In this document: positions 52,801-60,879 of the stretch, piece by piece | Numbering within the stretch: the stretch's first letter is position 1 | Layout: each line of letters starts with the position of its first letter | DNA from: Gammaproteobacteria bacterium | Lineage (GTDB): Bacteria > Pseudomonadota > Gammaproteobacteria > Competibacterales > Competibacteraceae | Assembly (NCBI GenBank): GCA_024235095.1 | Contig: JACKNC010000001.1 | Coordinates: 2,145,501-2,209,500, forward strand | Length of the DNA: 64,000 bases | Direction: 5' to 3' | Notes under the pieces: model-generated | The model's input: only the letters and a program-made list of their open reading frames with translations | Database searches by the model: none | What the model was told of the DNA's origin: nothing | Made by a program: the position numbers and the translations under genes

Positions 52801-53937
52801 CCCCAGCGCATCGGTCTGCTGGGTCAGGTTGCCGTTAGCATCATAGGCATAGGTCGTCGTGTGGCCATTGCCATCGATACGACTCAGGCGGTTGTAATTA
52901 GCATCCCACGTCGAATGGGTTATACGTCCGAGGGGGTCCTGAATCTCGATCGGCTGCCCGGTGCTATTGAAGGTGTAGAGCGTTTGCAAGCTACGCGGAT
53001 TCGTCACCCGCGTCTGGGTATCGCTGAGATAGTTGAACCGATAGGTGGCCCCATCCGCGAGCACTTCTGTGAGAACGCGATCCTGGTCATCGTAAGTCAA
53101 GGTGATCGCCGTATTGCCACGGGCATCGACGACAGTACTGAGATTGTCGTTATCGTCATAGGTGTAGCGCGTCTCACCACCCACGGGGTCTACAACCCGG
53201 CTCACACGGCCCTGGTCATCGTAAAAATACTGGAAGCGGCGACCGAGCGGATCGGCAACGCTGGCAATGCGCCCATCCGCGCCTTTGGTGAAGGTCAGCG
53301 TGCGGCCACTGGCGGCCGTAGCAGTGGCGATAACGCCCTGAGCGTCATAGGTCAGGGTCAGCGCGTTGGCGTTCCGGTCCTGAATGCGCGTCAGGCGACC
53401 CGAAGAATCAAAGGAACGGACCGCGCCATCCTTATCGCGCAATTGGGCGCTGCTGTCGGCAGCGACGGTCAGCGTTTGAAAAGTACCGGCGGCGCTGGCC
53501 CAACTCCCATCCAGTTGTTGCACGAATCGCTTACGCTTGCCATCGCCCTGGACGACGATGGCGGTGTTCGTTGCTCCATCGTTAGCCAAGACCAACCGCT
53601 CGGTCAGGTTGCTATGCCACCCGAAACCGAAAGGACCATTGGACAAATCCTGCGAATGGTAAGACCGTATCAATGCCAGTTGCGGCCCGAATCCAGGGAG
53701 GATGAAATCGACGCTGCTCTCGATTTTGTCGCCCGCGCCAATATCGACCGGGTGAGGCGTGTTACAGCGATTGTCCTCATAGGGACACTGCGGTTTATCG
53801 GTAGGCTGGTTTGGTTTGAAAGTATCATGCCCCTGATCCCAGGGGAAATGAAACGCCCACACGGGTTCCCAACTTTGTAGAAAAACACACAAAAGCGCGC
53901 CCAGTAGCGCCGTCCAAAAACCCTTCATTTTATTCAT
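49831..53937 (-). CDS. Secreted RHS/YD-repeat polymorphic toxin
   Basis: 1368 residues. Sec signal peptide (about 1-29), a DUF6531-type N-terminal domain (DIGAGDKIESSVDFILPGFG), then a long array of YD repeats (about 150-1130) that should build the RHS shell, the core-end motif YYLHTDHLGTPR and the hyperconserved GRYVQSDPIGLVGGINTYTY. After NPLIYTDSQGL comes a unique 136-residue C-terminus (49831-50241) rich in A/T, holding YHRMGPGNESNRKF, PDGRSEAVFD and NAGTYNYFGP with several His, probably the toxin. Starts in an ATGA overlap with the small exported protein gene. No VgrG, PAAR or type VI parts are present, so export is through Sec. Confidence 0.93.
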   Translation of the reverse strand: MNKMKGFWTALLGALLCVFLQSWEPVWAFHFPWDQGHDTFKPNQPTDKPQCPYEDNRCNTPHPVDIGAGDKIESSVDFILPGFGPQLALIRSYHSQDLSNGPFGFGWHSNLTERLVLANDGATNTAIVVQGDGKRKRFVQQLDGSWASAAGTFQTLTVAADSSAQLRDKDGAVRSFDSSGRLTRIQDRNANALTLTYDAQGVIATATAASGRTLTFTKGADGRIASVADPLGRRFQYFYDDQGRVSRVVDPVGGETRYTYDDNDNLSTVVDARGNTAITLTYDDQDRVLTEVLADGATYRFNYLSDTQTRVTNPRSLQTLYTFNSTGQPIEIQDPLGRITHSTWDANYNRLSRIDGNGHTTTYAYDANGNLTQQTDALGQVMAYTFEPTFNQVASETDAEGHVTRFEHDANGNLTKIIDANGNQAVLTYDAQGRLTSATDPRNNTTRYDFDAAGNLIRVTDAAGNAAQMTYDAVGNLTAITDAEGRTTRFEYDALNRRTKAIDAAGGVTTITYDPNNNVTAVTNPRGETTTYSYDNRNRLTSMTNALGQVEQRAYDRNDNLTSLRTVAGNTTTYAYDNADQRLTETRPGSAQYRYEYDAAGNQTAVVDPTGVRMARTFDAVDRLTANVYDNGDQETYAYDRRGNRTATQRKNGADQVFYTETRAYDALSQLIQHVAGMGQTTRLSYDASGNLSTVTDPLGRITSRAYDPLDRTAQLTDAANGVTQYAYDRVGNLAALTDPKGLVTGYRYDALNRQDQVDSPDTGAADAVYDANGNLIQRTDSRGVTATHVYDALDRRTATTFPTSGENRAYLYDQGSNGVGRLTGYDDESGSTRFTYDTRGNLLAETRNIQGRTYTLSYGYDGADRPTALTYPGGLNVAYGYDSQGRVQDITARGQSVASSIAYLPLGPATTWTDGSGLSHAKTFDTDYRPTGITVGALQDVGYLYDAANNITDWTDVLEGSRTQRFGYDALDRLTDAESSYGDIAFSYDPVGNRLSKTVDVALTSYAYAIDSHRLQSTTGVEADTFSYDAAGNLIQDGRYTYLYNQANRLAEVRQGGTTVARYFYNAEGQRVAKTTGGQTHHFVYGRDGQLLGVYDGATGAAIEEIVYFNMMPVATVRESTLYYVHTDHLGTPRLVSDQNQTVIWRWTSDPFGEAMPNENPDGDGVFFAFNLRFPGQYFDAETERHYNYFRDYDPALGRYVQSDPIGLVGGINTYTYVGGNPLIYTDSQGLIVCGGVCVGIIFVGSATAIVNWTRNYWNEPVKDIHDVNDWTELTPDESIYHRMGPGNESNRKFVSPDGRSEAVFDCNNNLVTDPANAGTYNYFGPRFLGGVPHAITDVIPYYIFGTSPFDMFNPQRFTTTYDHLTK

Positions 53938-54338
53938 GGCTGCTGCCCCCTTGCAGTCCCTGTGCTGGCGTCCATCCGCTGAATGGAGGATTTGATGTCC
54001 GAACTCAGTTGCTCAATTTTGGCATTGATCTCGGGATTCGCCGCCAGGTAATCGTGAAGGGCTTGCTGATGCCGGCTTGCGAATGCGAGATACTCTTCTT
54101 CGGTCACCCCATACTGCTTCATCAGCGGCGCTAAATCTTCCGCCCCAGGCGGCTTGATTTGGCTATTGGTCGCTCTCGTTACTTGTCGCGCCCAAACATC
54201 CCTGACGATTTGCAGACGGCCCAAGGTCAGCGCCAGGTAGGTCTGGAGCGTCAGTTCTTCCGCATGCGCCTGTTGTTGCATAGGCGGCAGCCACGCGCTG
54301 GCCAAGATGGCTAAAATCGCAATGATCGAGCGTTTCAT
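53934..54338 (-). CDS. Small exported helical protein
   Basis: 134 residues: signal peptide ending QAHA, then a helical protein with KPPGAEDLAPLMKQYGVTEEEYLAFASRHQQALHDYLAANPEI. No family recognised. It overlaps the giant gene upstream by one base (TAATG) and the RHS gene downstream by four, so all three are translationally coupled. It may be a chaperone or adaptor for the RHS protein; this is inference from position. Confidence 0.7.
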   Translation of the reverse strand: MKRSIIAILAILASAWLPPMQQQAHAEELTLQTYLALTLGRLQIVRDVWARQVTRATNSQIKPPGAEDLAPLMKQYGVTEEEYLAFASRHQQALHDYLAANPEINAKIEQLSSDIKSSIQRMDASTGTARGQQP

Positions 54339-57300
54339 TAGTAAAAGACCTTCATCAGGGCATAACGGGTCATTGAGGCGCTGCCTGTGGAATCAACCGC
54401 GCTCAACGCCAATCGATAGTCTCCAGCGTCGGCAAGCAAACCGTTTTCGGCTCGACCATCCCAAACGATGGTCTTGCCTGCGCCTGGCGCGACGTTGAGT
54501 TGCTGGATGCGGCGCAGCACCTTTCCCGTGGTAAGGTTGGTTACCGTAAGCTCAACATCGGCGGTCTTGTCGAGGTCGTATGTCAAGGTTGCTGTTGCTG
54601 GATGGCCTGACGTCGAAGGATCGAAGAAATTCGGATCGACCCGAACATTGGAGACCACCGGAGCCGCCTTGAGAAACAGTCCATTGTCCGGCAAGGTGTA
54701 ACCAAAAATTCCGAACAAGAACGAATCTCCAGGAGGGGGTACGGCAAAAGAACCATCCGGGTTGAGGCCGTCCCAATAAATCGTGTGCGCGCCCGCCCCA
54801 AGCGGCGTCTGCTCCAGGAGCGTAATAACGCGCGTATCCGTATTATACAAACCGACAAACGCCAATATCTCCGAGGCTCCTCTACTCTCTGGAATCGTAA
54901 AGGTGATCCTGAGTGGATCGTTCTCAAAGGGTCTGAATGTATTCGGAAAGGAGTTCCGAGAGGGGTTATAGCGAACGCCACCCGTAGTATCGGTCAAGTC
55001 GAACGCCCGCGTTCCACCGCCGAAATCATATTCCAAAACCGCGTAATACGGGCCTTCGGGCAGCAGATTACCGGCACCATCGCGACCATCCCAAGTATCC
55101 GTATAACTCCCCGCTGTTCTGAGGCCCTCCGCCAATTGACGCACGACAACGCCATCGCGATTTTTCAACAACAGGCGAACCGGGAGCGTCACGTTAAGCG
55201 TGGTATGGATCGCAACCGATTCGCCAAGAGATGGCTCGAAGGTGTCATCCGGGATCGACAACCCAACATTGACGCCGACCACGATCTCAATGTTATCGAT
55301 GCCTATTTTCCCGTCATTATCGGTCGCCCGTAACGTAGCGCCAAAAACACCAGCTTGATCATAAGTAAGGCTTGTGGAGGGTGACGTCGCCGAGGTGAAG
55401 TCGTAAACCCCATTGCCGTCAAAATCCCACTCCCACCTGACGATAGCGCCGTCGTCGGTGGCTGCGCCATTCAGCGCAACCGTCAATGGTCCATCGCCAC
55501 TCGTCGGCGAAGCGCTGGCCAACACGCTGGGGGATCCCGGTTCCCCCGGTCGAATGACCGTCATTGTTGTGCGGGCCAAGCCGGTCAAACCTTCGTTGTC
55601 CGTTACCCGGCACAAAGCCGTAAATTGACCCACCTGACTGTAAATTTGCCTGGCGCTGCCGGTGGTGGGGGAACTGAAATCAAATGTGCCGTCACCGTCG
55701 AAGTCCCACTCATATAAAACGATGGCTCCATCTGAATCATTACCCGAGCAAGTGAAATTCACCGTTAATGGAATCGGGCCATTGGAAGGACTCGCGTTGG
55801 CCATTGCGGTCGGCGGACTGTTATCGACCTGGAGGGTGCAGGTATCCGTTGCGGTGTCGCCCAGATTATTCGTGACCTGCAATACCGGACTAAAAGCGCC
55901 GGCCTCGGTAAAAGTCCGCGTATAGTCGTTTGGCACCGCATCGCTGGTGTCGAACGTCCCGTCTCCCTCAAAATCCCATCGGTACCTCACGATACTACCG
56001 CCAGAGAATACTCCTTGACTGCGAAACCGGACTGTCAGTGGCGAGGGGCCACCGGTAGGCGCGCAGTCCGCAATCGCCTGAAAGATTGGGCCTCCTGAAT
56101 TCACCGTGACGGTGACTTCGTCTGTCGCTGTTAACGCGCCATCATTCGCCGTCAGACGCAAAACGTAAGTTCCCGCGCCGGGGAACGTCGCAGTCGTACT
56201 GGCCACTGCGGCGTTGGCAAACGTCACGCCCGCCAGACCGCTGATTTGGCTCCAACCCACCGTCACCGCGCCGGGAGGATTGGGCAGTCCATCATCGGTG
56301 ACCGTACCGCTGAGGGTCACGGTGTTGGTCGGTAGAATGAGGGTTTGGTCCGCTCCGGCATTGACTTGTGGGGCCTGGTTGACGGGAGCGCCACCGCCAC
56401 CGCCACCACCGCCACCGCCACCATCGCTACCGGCGTTCACGATGACGGTGACGTCGTCGGTAGCGGTTACCGCGCCATCCTCGGCGGTCAGACGCAAGAC
56501 ATAGGCGCCCGCTGTGGAGAATGTGGCGGTGGTCGTCGCATTAGCCGCATTGGAAAAGGTCACCGTGCCAGGACCGCTCACTTTCGTCCAGGTCACCGTG
56601 ACCGTGCCCGGCGGTTTCGGTAATCCGTCATCGGTGACTGTCCCCTGAAGCGTCGCCGTCGCGGGCAACGTGATCGTTTGATCTGCTCCCGCGCTGACCG
56701 TAGGTGGTTGATTCACAGCGGCCTGGACGGTGATCGTGACCTCGTCGTGGGCGCTCTGTTCGCTATCGTCAGCGGCTAGGCGCAGGATATAGGTCCCGGT
56801 TGCGGAGAACGTGGCGGTGGTCGTCGCGGCTGTGGCCTCGGCAAAGGTGACTGTGCCGGGACCGCTGATTTTCGTCCAGGTCACCGTGACCGCGCCCGGC
56901 GGTTCCGGTAATCCGTCATCAGTGATCGTCCCTTGGAGCGTTACGGTTGCGGGGAGCGTGATCGTCTGATCCGCACCGGCGTCGACCACCGGCGGTTGAT
57001 TGACGCAGGGCGGTGTCGGAACGTCCGGCCCGGCATAAACGCTCGAGTTCAACAAAGCGTTGATCAGCGCTTCCAACGGCTGATTGCGCCCGGCCTGAAG
57101 CTCAGCGGGCGTAGGTGGCCGACCGATCAGCCCTTCATAGAGCAGGGTGACTTGAATTTCAGCCGCGGTCTTAGCGCGATTTTCCGGCGACTCTGAAAAA
57201 CCCAGCAACACTTGTCCCCGAGTCATGCGGCCCGCGGTCAGCGCCGCCACCCAAAAGGCTCGGCCTTGGGCATCCGCTACCCGGCCCAGGACATTCTGAT

Positions 57301-58660
57301 ACAACACGTCGACAAACGCAGCCTCGCTTAAGCCTGCGCCGTAACGATTCACAAATTCCACCGATTCGACAAAAAAGGCGGCAATCGCCGTGAGACTCGA
57401 ACCCGCGCGATTCCGACGCACCCAGAAATCCAGTCCTGCGCCATCGGGTATACGGTTAAAGGCTGCAAAATACAGCCGCGCCGTCGGCGCCACCACCTCG
57501 GCAAACTCCGCCGCCTGGAAGAAGTCCATCACCACTGCGGCTGGGGTGAGGGCGCAGGCGTCGATTTGATCGGCCCAGAACGCAATGCCTTCAGCATCCC
57601 CATCTCGGCCATAAAATTGCGTGTAAAGCGCGCTCGCGAACGCGGTGCTGGCCGCACTACTGGCCACAGCAAGACGTGTGGTAATAGAACGGGTTTGCAG
57701 CGCCTCCACCATCGTCACCGCCGCTGGCAAAGGCAACCAATGCCGGGTCGGATCGGCGGGGTCTTCCGCCGCCCACACCACGCGCTGCCACTGCCCGGCG
57801 GTATCCTGCGCCTCGCCAAGAATCCGGCCCTCGGTGGTGATCGTCCACGCCCGGCTGGCCGCGCCGCCCAGCGTCCCCAAGTCGCGCAAGCCCGTCGCCC
57901 GCTCCCACAGGAAGGCATGCGCCGCCGCACCGGTGTGCGCTTCGCCCACCACTTGACCGATGTCATTCAGATCGGAAGCCCAGCTCTGGCGTCCGCCGAG
58001 CGTTCCCAAATCGTGCAGACCAGGCACCGGCTCCCACAGGAAGGCATGCCACGCGCCTTCGGCGGTTTGCGCTTCACCGGCGATTTGACCCGCAGCATTG
58101 ATTGCCAGCGCCCGGCTGGCCTCGCCGCCGAGCGTCCCCAAGTTGTACAGGCCCTTCACGTCCCACAACACCGCGCGCCACGCACCTTCAGTGGTCTGCG
58201 CCTCCCCCACGATCTGCCCGGCGGCGTTGATCGCCAGCGCCCGGCTGCTCTGACCGCCGAGGGTCGCCAACTCCTCCATGCCGGTCGTGTGTGTCCAACG
58301 GAAGCCACGCCAAATTCCCTCAGCGGTTTGCGCCACCCCGACGACTTCGCCGACGTCATTCAGCGCCAAGGCTTCGCTCTCCGCACCACCCAGGGTTCCG
58401 AGCAAGGTCAACGCGCCGTCAGCATCCCAAAACGCGGCTTGGCGTTGACCCGTCGTGGAGAGCAGGTGACCGGCCTGTTGACCGTGGACATTCGTCGCCG
58501 CGATCCGGGGAATGCCGGCAATGAGAGAGGATCCTGTTAAAGCGCCATCACTCCAGGCCCGCTCGGGAACCGCGCCACTCGATACGAACAACATCATCAC
58601 AACGCTGAGTGTCCAACCGATACGGGTTATGTGTCCAACCAGACTTTGCGAGGCGCTCAT
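54338..58660 (-). CDS. Giant exported protein: HAF repeats, DUF4214, PKD and FlgD-Ig domains
   Basis: 1440 residues. Signal peptide (1-35). Residues ~85-290 are HAF-type extracellular repeats with LGTLGGxxSxAxAIN units. Residues ~340-530 match DUF4214 (YTQFYGRDGDAEGIAFWADQI). Then three similar Ig/REJ-like domains starting AGADQTITLP and sharing DDGLPxPPG, a poly-Gly linker near residue 750, three PKD domains with RWDFEGDG/EWDFDGDG/EWDFDGNG, and three FlgD-type Ig units ending the protein (TWDGRDGAG, YWDGLNPDG, VWDGRAENG). An adhesive or scaffold role at the cell surface is likely. First gene of the RHS cassette. Confidence 0.9.
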   Translation of the reverse strand: MSASQSLVGHITRIGWTLSVVMMLFVSSGAVPERAWSDGALTGSSLIAGIPRIAATNVHGQQAGHLLSTTGQRQAAFWDADGALTLLGTLGGAESEALALNDVGEVVGVAQTAEGIWRGFRWTHTTGMEELATLGGQSSRALAINAAGQIVGEAQTTEGAWRAVLWDVKGLYNLGTLGGEASRALAINAAGQIAGEAQTAEGAWHAFLWEPVPGLHDLGTLGGRQSWASDLNDIGQVVGEAHTGAAAHAFLWERATGLRDLGTLGGAASRAWTITTEGRILGEAQDTAGQWQRVVWAAEDPADPTRHWLPLPAAVTMVEALQTRSITTRLAVASSAASTAFASALYTQFYGRDGDAEGIAFWADQIDACALTPAAVVMDFFQAAEFAEVVAPTARLYFAAFNRIPDGAGLDFWVRRNRAGSSLTAIAAFFVESVEFVNRYGAGLSEAAFVDVLYQNVLGRVADAQGRAFWVAALTAGRMTRGQVLLGFSESPENRAKTAAEIQVTLLYEGLIGRPPTPAELQAGRNQPLEALINALLNSSVYAGPDVPTPPCVNQPPVVDAGADQTITLPATVTLQGTITDDGLPEPPGAVTVTWTKISGPGTVTFAEATAATTTATFSATGTYILRLAADDSEQSAHDEVTITVQAAVNQPPTVSAGADQTITLPATATLQGTVTDDGLPKPPGTVTVTWTKVSGPGTVTFSNAANATTTATFSTAGAYVLRLTAEDGAVTATDDVTVIVNAGSDGGGGGGGGGGGAPVNQAPQVNAGADQTLILPTNTVTLSGTVTDDGLPNPPGAVTVGWSQISGLAGVTFANAAVASTTATFPGAGTYVLRLTANDGALTATDEVTVTVNSGGPIFQAIADCAPTGGPSPLTVRFRSQGVFSGGSIVRYRWDFEGDGTFDTSDAVPNDYTRTFTEAGAFSPVLQVTNNLGDTATDTCTLQVDNSPPTAMANASPSNGPIPLTVNFTCSGNDSDGAIVLYEWDFDGDGTFDFSSPTTGSARQIYSQVGQFTALCRVTDNEGLTGLARTTMTVIRPGEPGSPSVLASASPTSGDGPLTVALNGAATDDGAIVRWEWDFDGNGVYDFTSATSPSTSLTYDQAGVFGATLRATDNDGKIGIDNIEIVVGVNVGLSIPDDTFEPSLGESVAIHTTLNVTLPVRLLLKNRDGVVVRQLAEGLRTAGSYTDTWDGRDGAGNLLPEGPYYAVLEYDFGGGTRAFDLTDTTGGVRYNPSRNSFPNTFRPFENDPLRITFTIPESRGASEILAFVGLYNTDTRVITLLEQTPLGAGAHTIYWDGLNPDGSFAVPPPGDSFLFGIFGYTLPDNGLFLKAAPVVSNVRVDPNFFDPSTSGHPATATLTYDLDKTADVELTVTNLTTGKVLRRIQQLNVAPGAGKTIVWDGRAENGLLADAGDYRLALSAVDSTGSASMTRYALMKVFY

Positions 58661-58694
58661 GTTATTGTCTCTTCAATCTTTATAGGGTCTAATT

Positions 58695-58711
58695 CTCCGC
58701 AGCTTGCTGCG
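58695..58711. repeat. GCAGCTTGCTGC palindrome
   Basis: CTCCGCAGCTTGCTGCG, same core as the pair at 46384-46439. Lies upstream of the giant gene, in the 58661-58899 gap, which shows no other feature. Confidence 0.55.
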
Positions 58712-58899
58712 CGATGTTTCATGTTACTATTTAAAATTCTAATGCTCTACACTGCCCATGCGATTGCGAAGAACACCCTAAAGCTTATCGAAGGATCGTT
58801 TCTTTTACAATGGAGAATGTAAAAGAAAATGTAGCATGAGACAGTATTGTTGTAAGGAGTCCTCGATTTTCGTCAGTCAGTGGATGAAAAAGTAGGTTT

Positions 58900-60693
58900 T
58901 TAATCCGCGGGCGTGGGAGGATCCAGGCGCAGGGACACCGTCTGCCAGACCACCCGCTCCAGGCCGACACCGACGACCGCATACAAGCGCAGGTCAACCA
59001 AGTCGTAGCGCTCCGTCAACGCCGCCCCATAGCGCCGAGCTTGCTTGGCCGCCGCTCGTAATTCTGTTTTCACCGCTGGCAGCGCCGCCAATTCCGCCAT
59101 CGACTTCGCCTGCACCTGCTCCCCGGTCAATTTCAGATCCTTGAGACTGACGTATTTGAACTCCAGCAGCAGATCAAGGGCCTGATAACGCCGCATGTCC
59201 AGGCGCACGATCAGGCTCAAATCAACATAGCCATGGTCGATCTCGGTTTCCGAGACCATCATGTATAACCGGTCGTCGAACAGCAGAGTTAAAAAGGCGA
59301 TTTTGACCATCAACTCGTTGTTCCAGCGATAATCCCGATTCGACAGGATCGGGAAGTAATGCTGTTCGATGAATGCGACTAGCGGCGCCAAATCGCCAGT
59401 CTGACAGAAATGTTTGCGCACTTGGGGAATGCGGGTCTTGTCCTCATACGTCTCCAGCCACCTTTCTTGCAGGCGCTCCACATACAGCGACCGGGCGATC
59501 AGATTGGGAATGTTCAGGATCAGTTCCAGAAAGTCGGTCTGGCCGGTTAGGGTCAGGATACCGAAATAGTAGAGTAAAGACGCCATGAACGGCTGATCCT
59601 TGACGGCGGTCAGCACGTCGGCCACGCTAAAGCGCTTGGCCAGGCGGGGAATGAAGAGACCGGCCTCGCCATTGAGCGCCTGGGCCAACACATCCTCCCC
59701 GTGCGGCAACTCGGCGATATAGCGCAGTTTGCTCCGGTCCATCGCCAGATTCTCATCGAGCATCTCTTCTGGATAGGCTCCCTCGGTTTGGAGCGCTTTC
59801 AGAAAATACAGGCTCAGGGTCGGATTGTAGAGCCGCTCGCGGGCTTTCGTAGCGAAGCAGTAGCCATTATAGAAGGTGCGCATCAGCTCTAAGGCTTCCG
59901 CCGGCGACCAAGAGCCGCCTTCCTGAGCCAGCCGCTCCAGCACGGTGGCGATGTCCGTCTCGGTGAAGCCGCATAGATCGTTGAAGGCGGCTTTCAAATA
60001 AATATCCTCGCCGACGTTGTAGCCGCTGGTCATATCGCTCAACACAATCGGCGAAACCCCGGTGATGAAGACCCGGTCGATGCCCCGGACGCTGCCTTTC
60101 ACGGCCTTGAACAAGGTCTTGAGCACCCCTTCGCCATACAGCAACCCTTCGTAAAATTCCTGTCGGCGTCCAGTCATCAAGACCTCGTTGGCGAAGTTGT
60201 CGTATTCGTCAATCAACAGGTAAAGAGGGTGCGGCGTTTCGGCGAGGGCAGTGATTGCCGATTCCAAGGACGACACGGCGTTGGTGGGATGAATGGCAAT
60301 CGGGGCGTTCATATGGTCGGCGTAAGCGCGCTGAAAGCGGATGATCCGGTCATTGACATGTTGATACAGCGCCCTTTCGATGTCTCTCAGATCACCTTGG
60401 GCTTTCACCAACGAGAAGTCCCATTTCATGATAAGGTACTGATTGTGCAACGGCGTGGGATTTTGGCCGATGGCCAGGTGGCCGAACAGGGTATTGAATT
60501 GGTCGGCGCGGTTCACGTCGTAGTAATGCTCCAGCATAGAGAGCAGCAGGCTTTTGCCGAAGCGGCGCGGGCGGATGAAAATCAGTTGCCGTCCGGCGTC
60601 CTCCAGTTGCGGAATGCGATCGGTGCGGTCCTGATAGAAATAACCTTCGCGGATTAGTGTGCCGAAGTCGTTTAAGGCATAGGGAAATTTCAT
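58900..60693 (-). CDS. AAA-ATPase-like protein with PD-(D/E)XK nuclease domain
   Basis: 597 residues. N-terminal AAA-ATPase-like domain of the PF09820 type: it starts MKFPYALNDFGTLIREGYFYQDRT, has the family's altered Walker A RPRRFGKSLLLSML and Walker B-like YLLIDEYDNF. The C-terminal third matches the DUF1703/PD-(D/E)XK nuclease module (DLSLIVRLDMRRYQALDLLLEFKY). Common in genomes rich in mobile DNA, with unknown function. Sits at the gspE side of the accessory block. Confidence 0.92.
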   Translation of the reverse strand: MKFPYALNDFGTLIREGYFYQDRTDRIPQLEDAGRQLIFIRPRRFGKSLLLSMLEHYYDVNRADQFNTLFGHLAIGQNPTPLHNQYLIMKWDFSLVKAQGDLRDIERALYQHVNDRIIRFQRAYADHMNAPIAIHPTNAVSSLESAITALAETPHPLYLLIDEYDNFANEVLMTGRRQEFYEGLLYGEGVLKTLFKAVKGSVRGIDRVFITGVSPIVLSDMTSGYNVGEDIYLKAAFNDLCGFTETDIATVLERLAQEGGSWSPAEALELMRTFYNGYCFATKARERLYNPTLSLYFLKALQTEGAYPEEMLDENLAMDRSKLRYIAELPHGEDVLAQALNGEAGLFIPRLAKRFSVADVLTAVKDQPFMASLLYYFGILTLTGQTDFLELILNIPNLIARSLYVERLQERWLETYEDKTRIPQVRKHFCQTGDLAPLVAFIEQHYFPILSNRDYRWNNELMVKIAFLTLLFDDRLYMMVSETEIDHGYVDLSLIVRLDMRRYQALDLLLEFKYVSLKDLKLTGEQVQAKSMAELAALPAVKTELRAAAKQARRYGAALTERYDLVDLRLYAVVGVGLERVVWQTVSLRLDPPTPAD

Positions 60694-60746
60694 GACAGTA
60701 GACTTTCACGGAAACGCTCAGAATGCCCCGCTGGTAACCGTTCAGT

Positions 60747-60838
60747 CCCCCCCTTTGGCAAAGGGGGGCTAGGGGGGATTCTGGCCCCAGCGACCATGCG
60801 AAATTTCCCCCGACCCCCCTTTTTCAAAGGGGGGAGGT
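60747..60838. repeat. C/G-run palindromic element next to gspE
   Basis: Two near-identical perfect hairpins, CCCCCCTTTGGCAAAGGGGG at 60748 and CCCCCCTTTTTCAAAGGGGG at 60814, each with a 9-base stem and 3-base loop, separated by about 45 bases. Such elements are scattered in many gammaproteobacterial genomes. It lies between the AAA-ATPase gene and gspE, near a GCTGCTTGCGACGGGGTT tail. Confidence 0.7.
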
Positions 60839-60879
60839 GAATGCTTACCCCCGCTGCTTGCGACGGGGTTCTTTACTCA

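Noticed and set aside
51763..53880. 705-codon open frame on the plus strand
   Set aside because: Lies antisense to the RHS YD-repeat array; codon periodicity of the repeats keeps this frame open. The minus-strand product has clear domains, the plus one none.
57566..58540. 324-codon plus-strand frame
   Set aside because: Antisense to the HAF-repeat region of the giant exported protein; no recognisable product.
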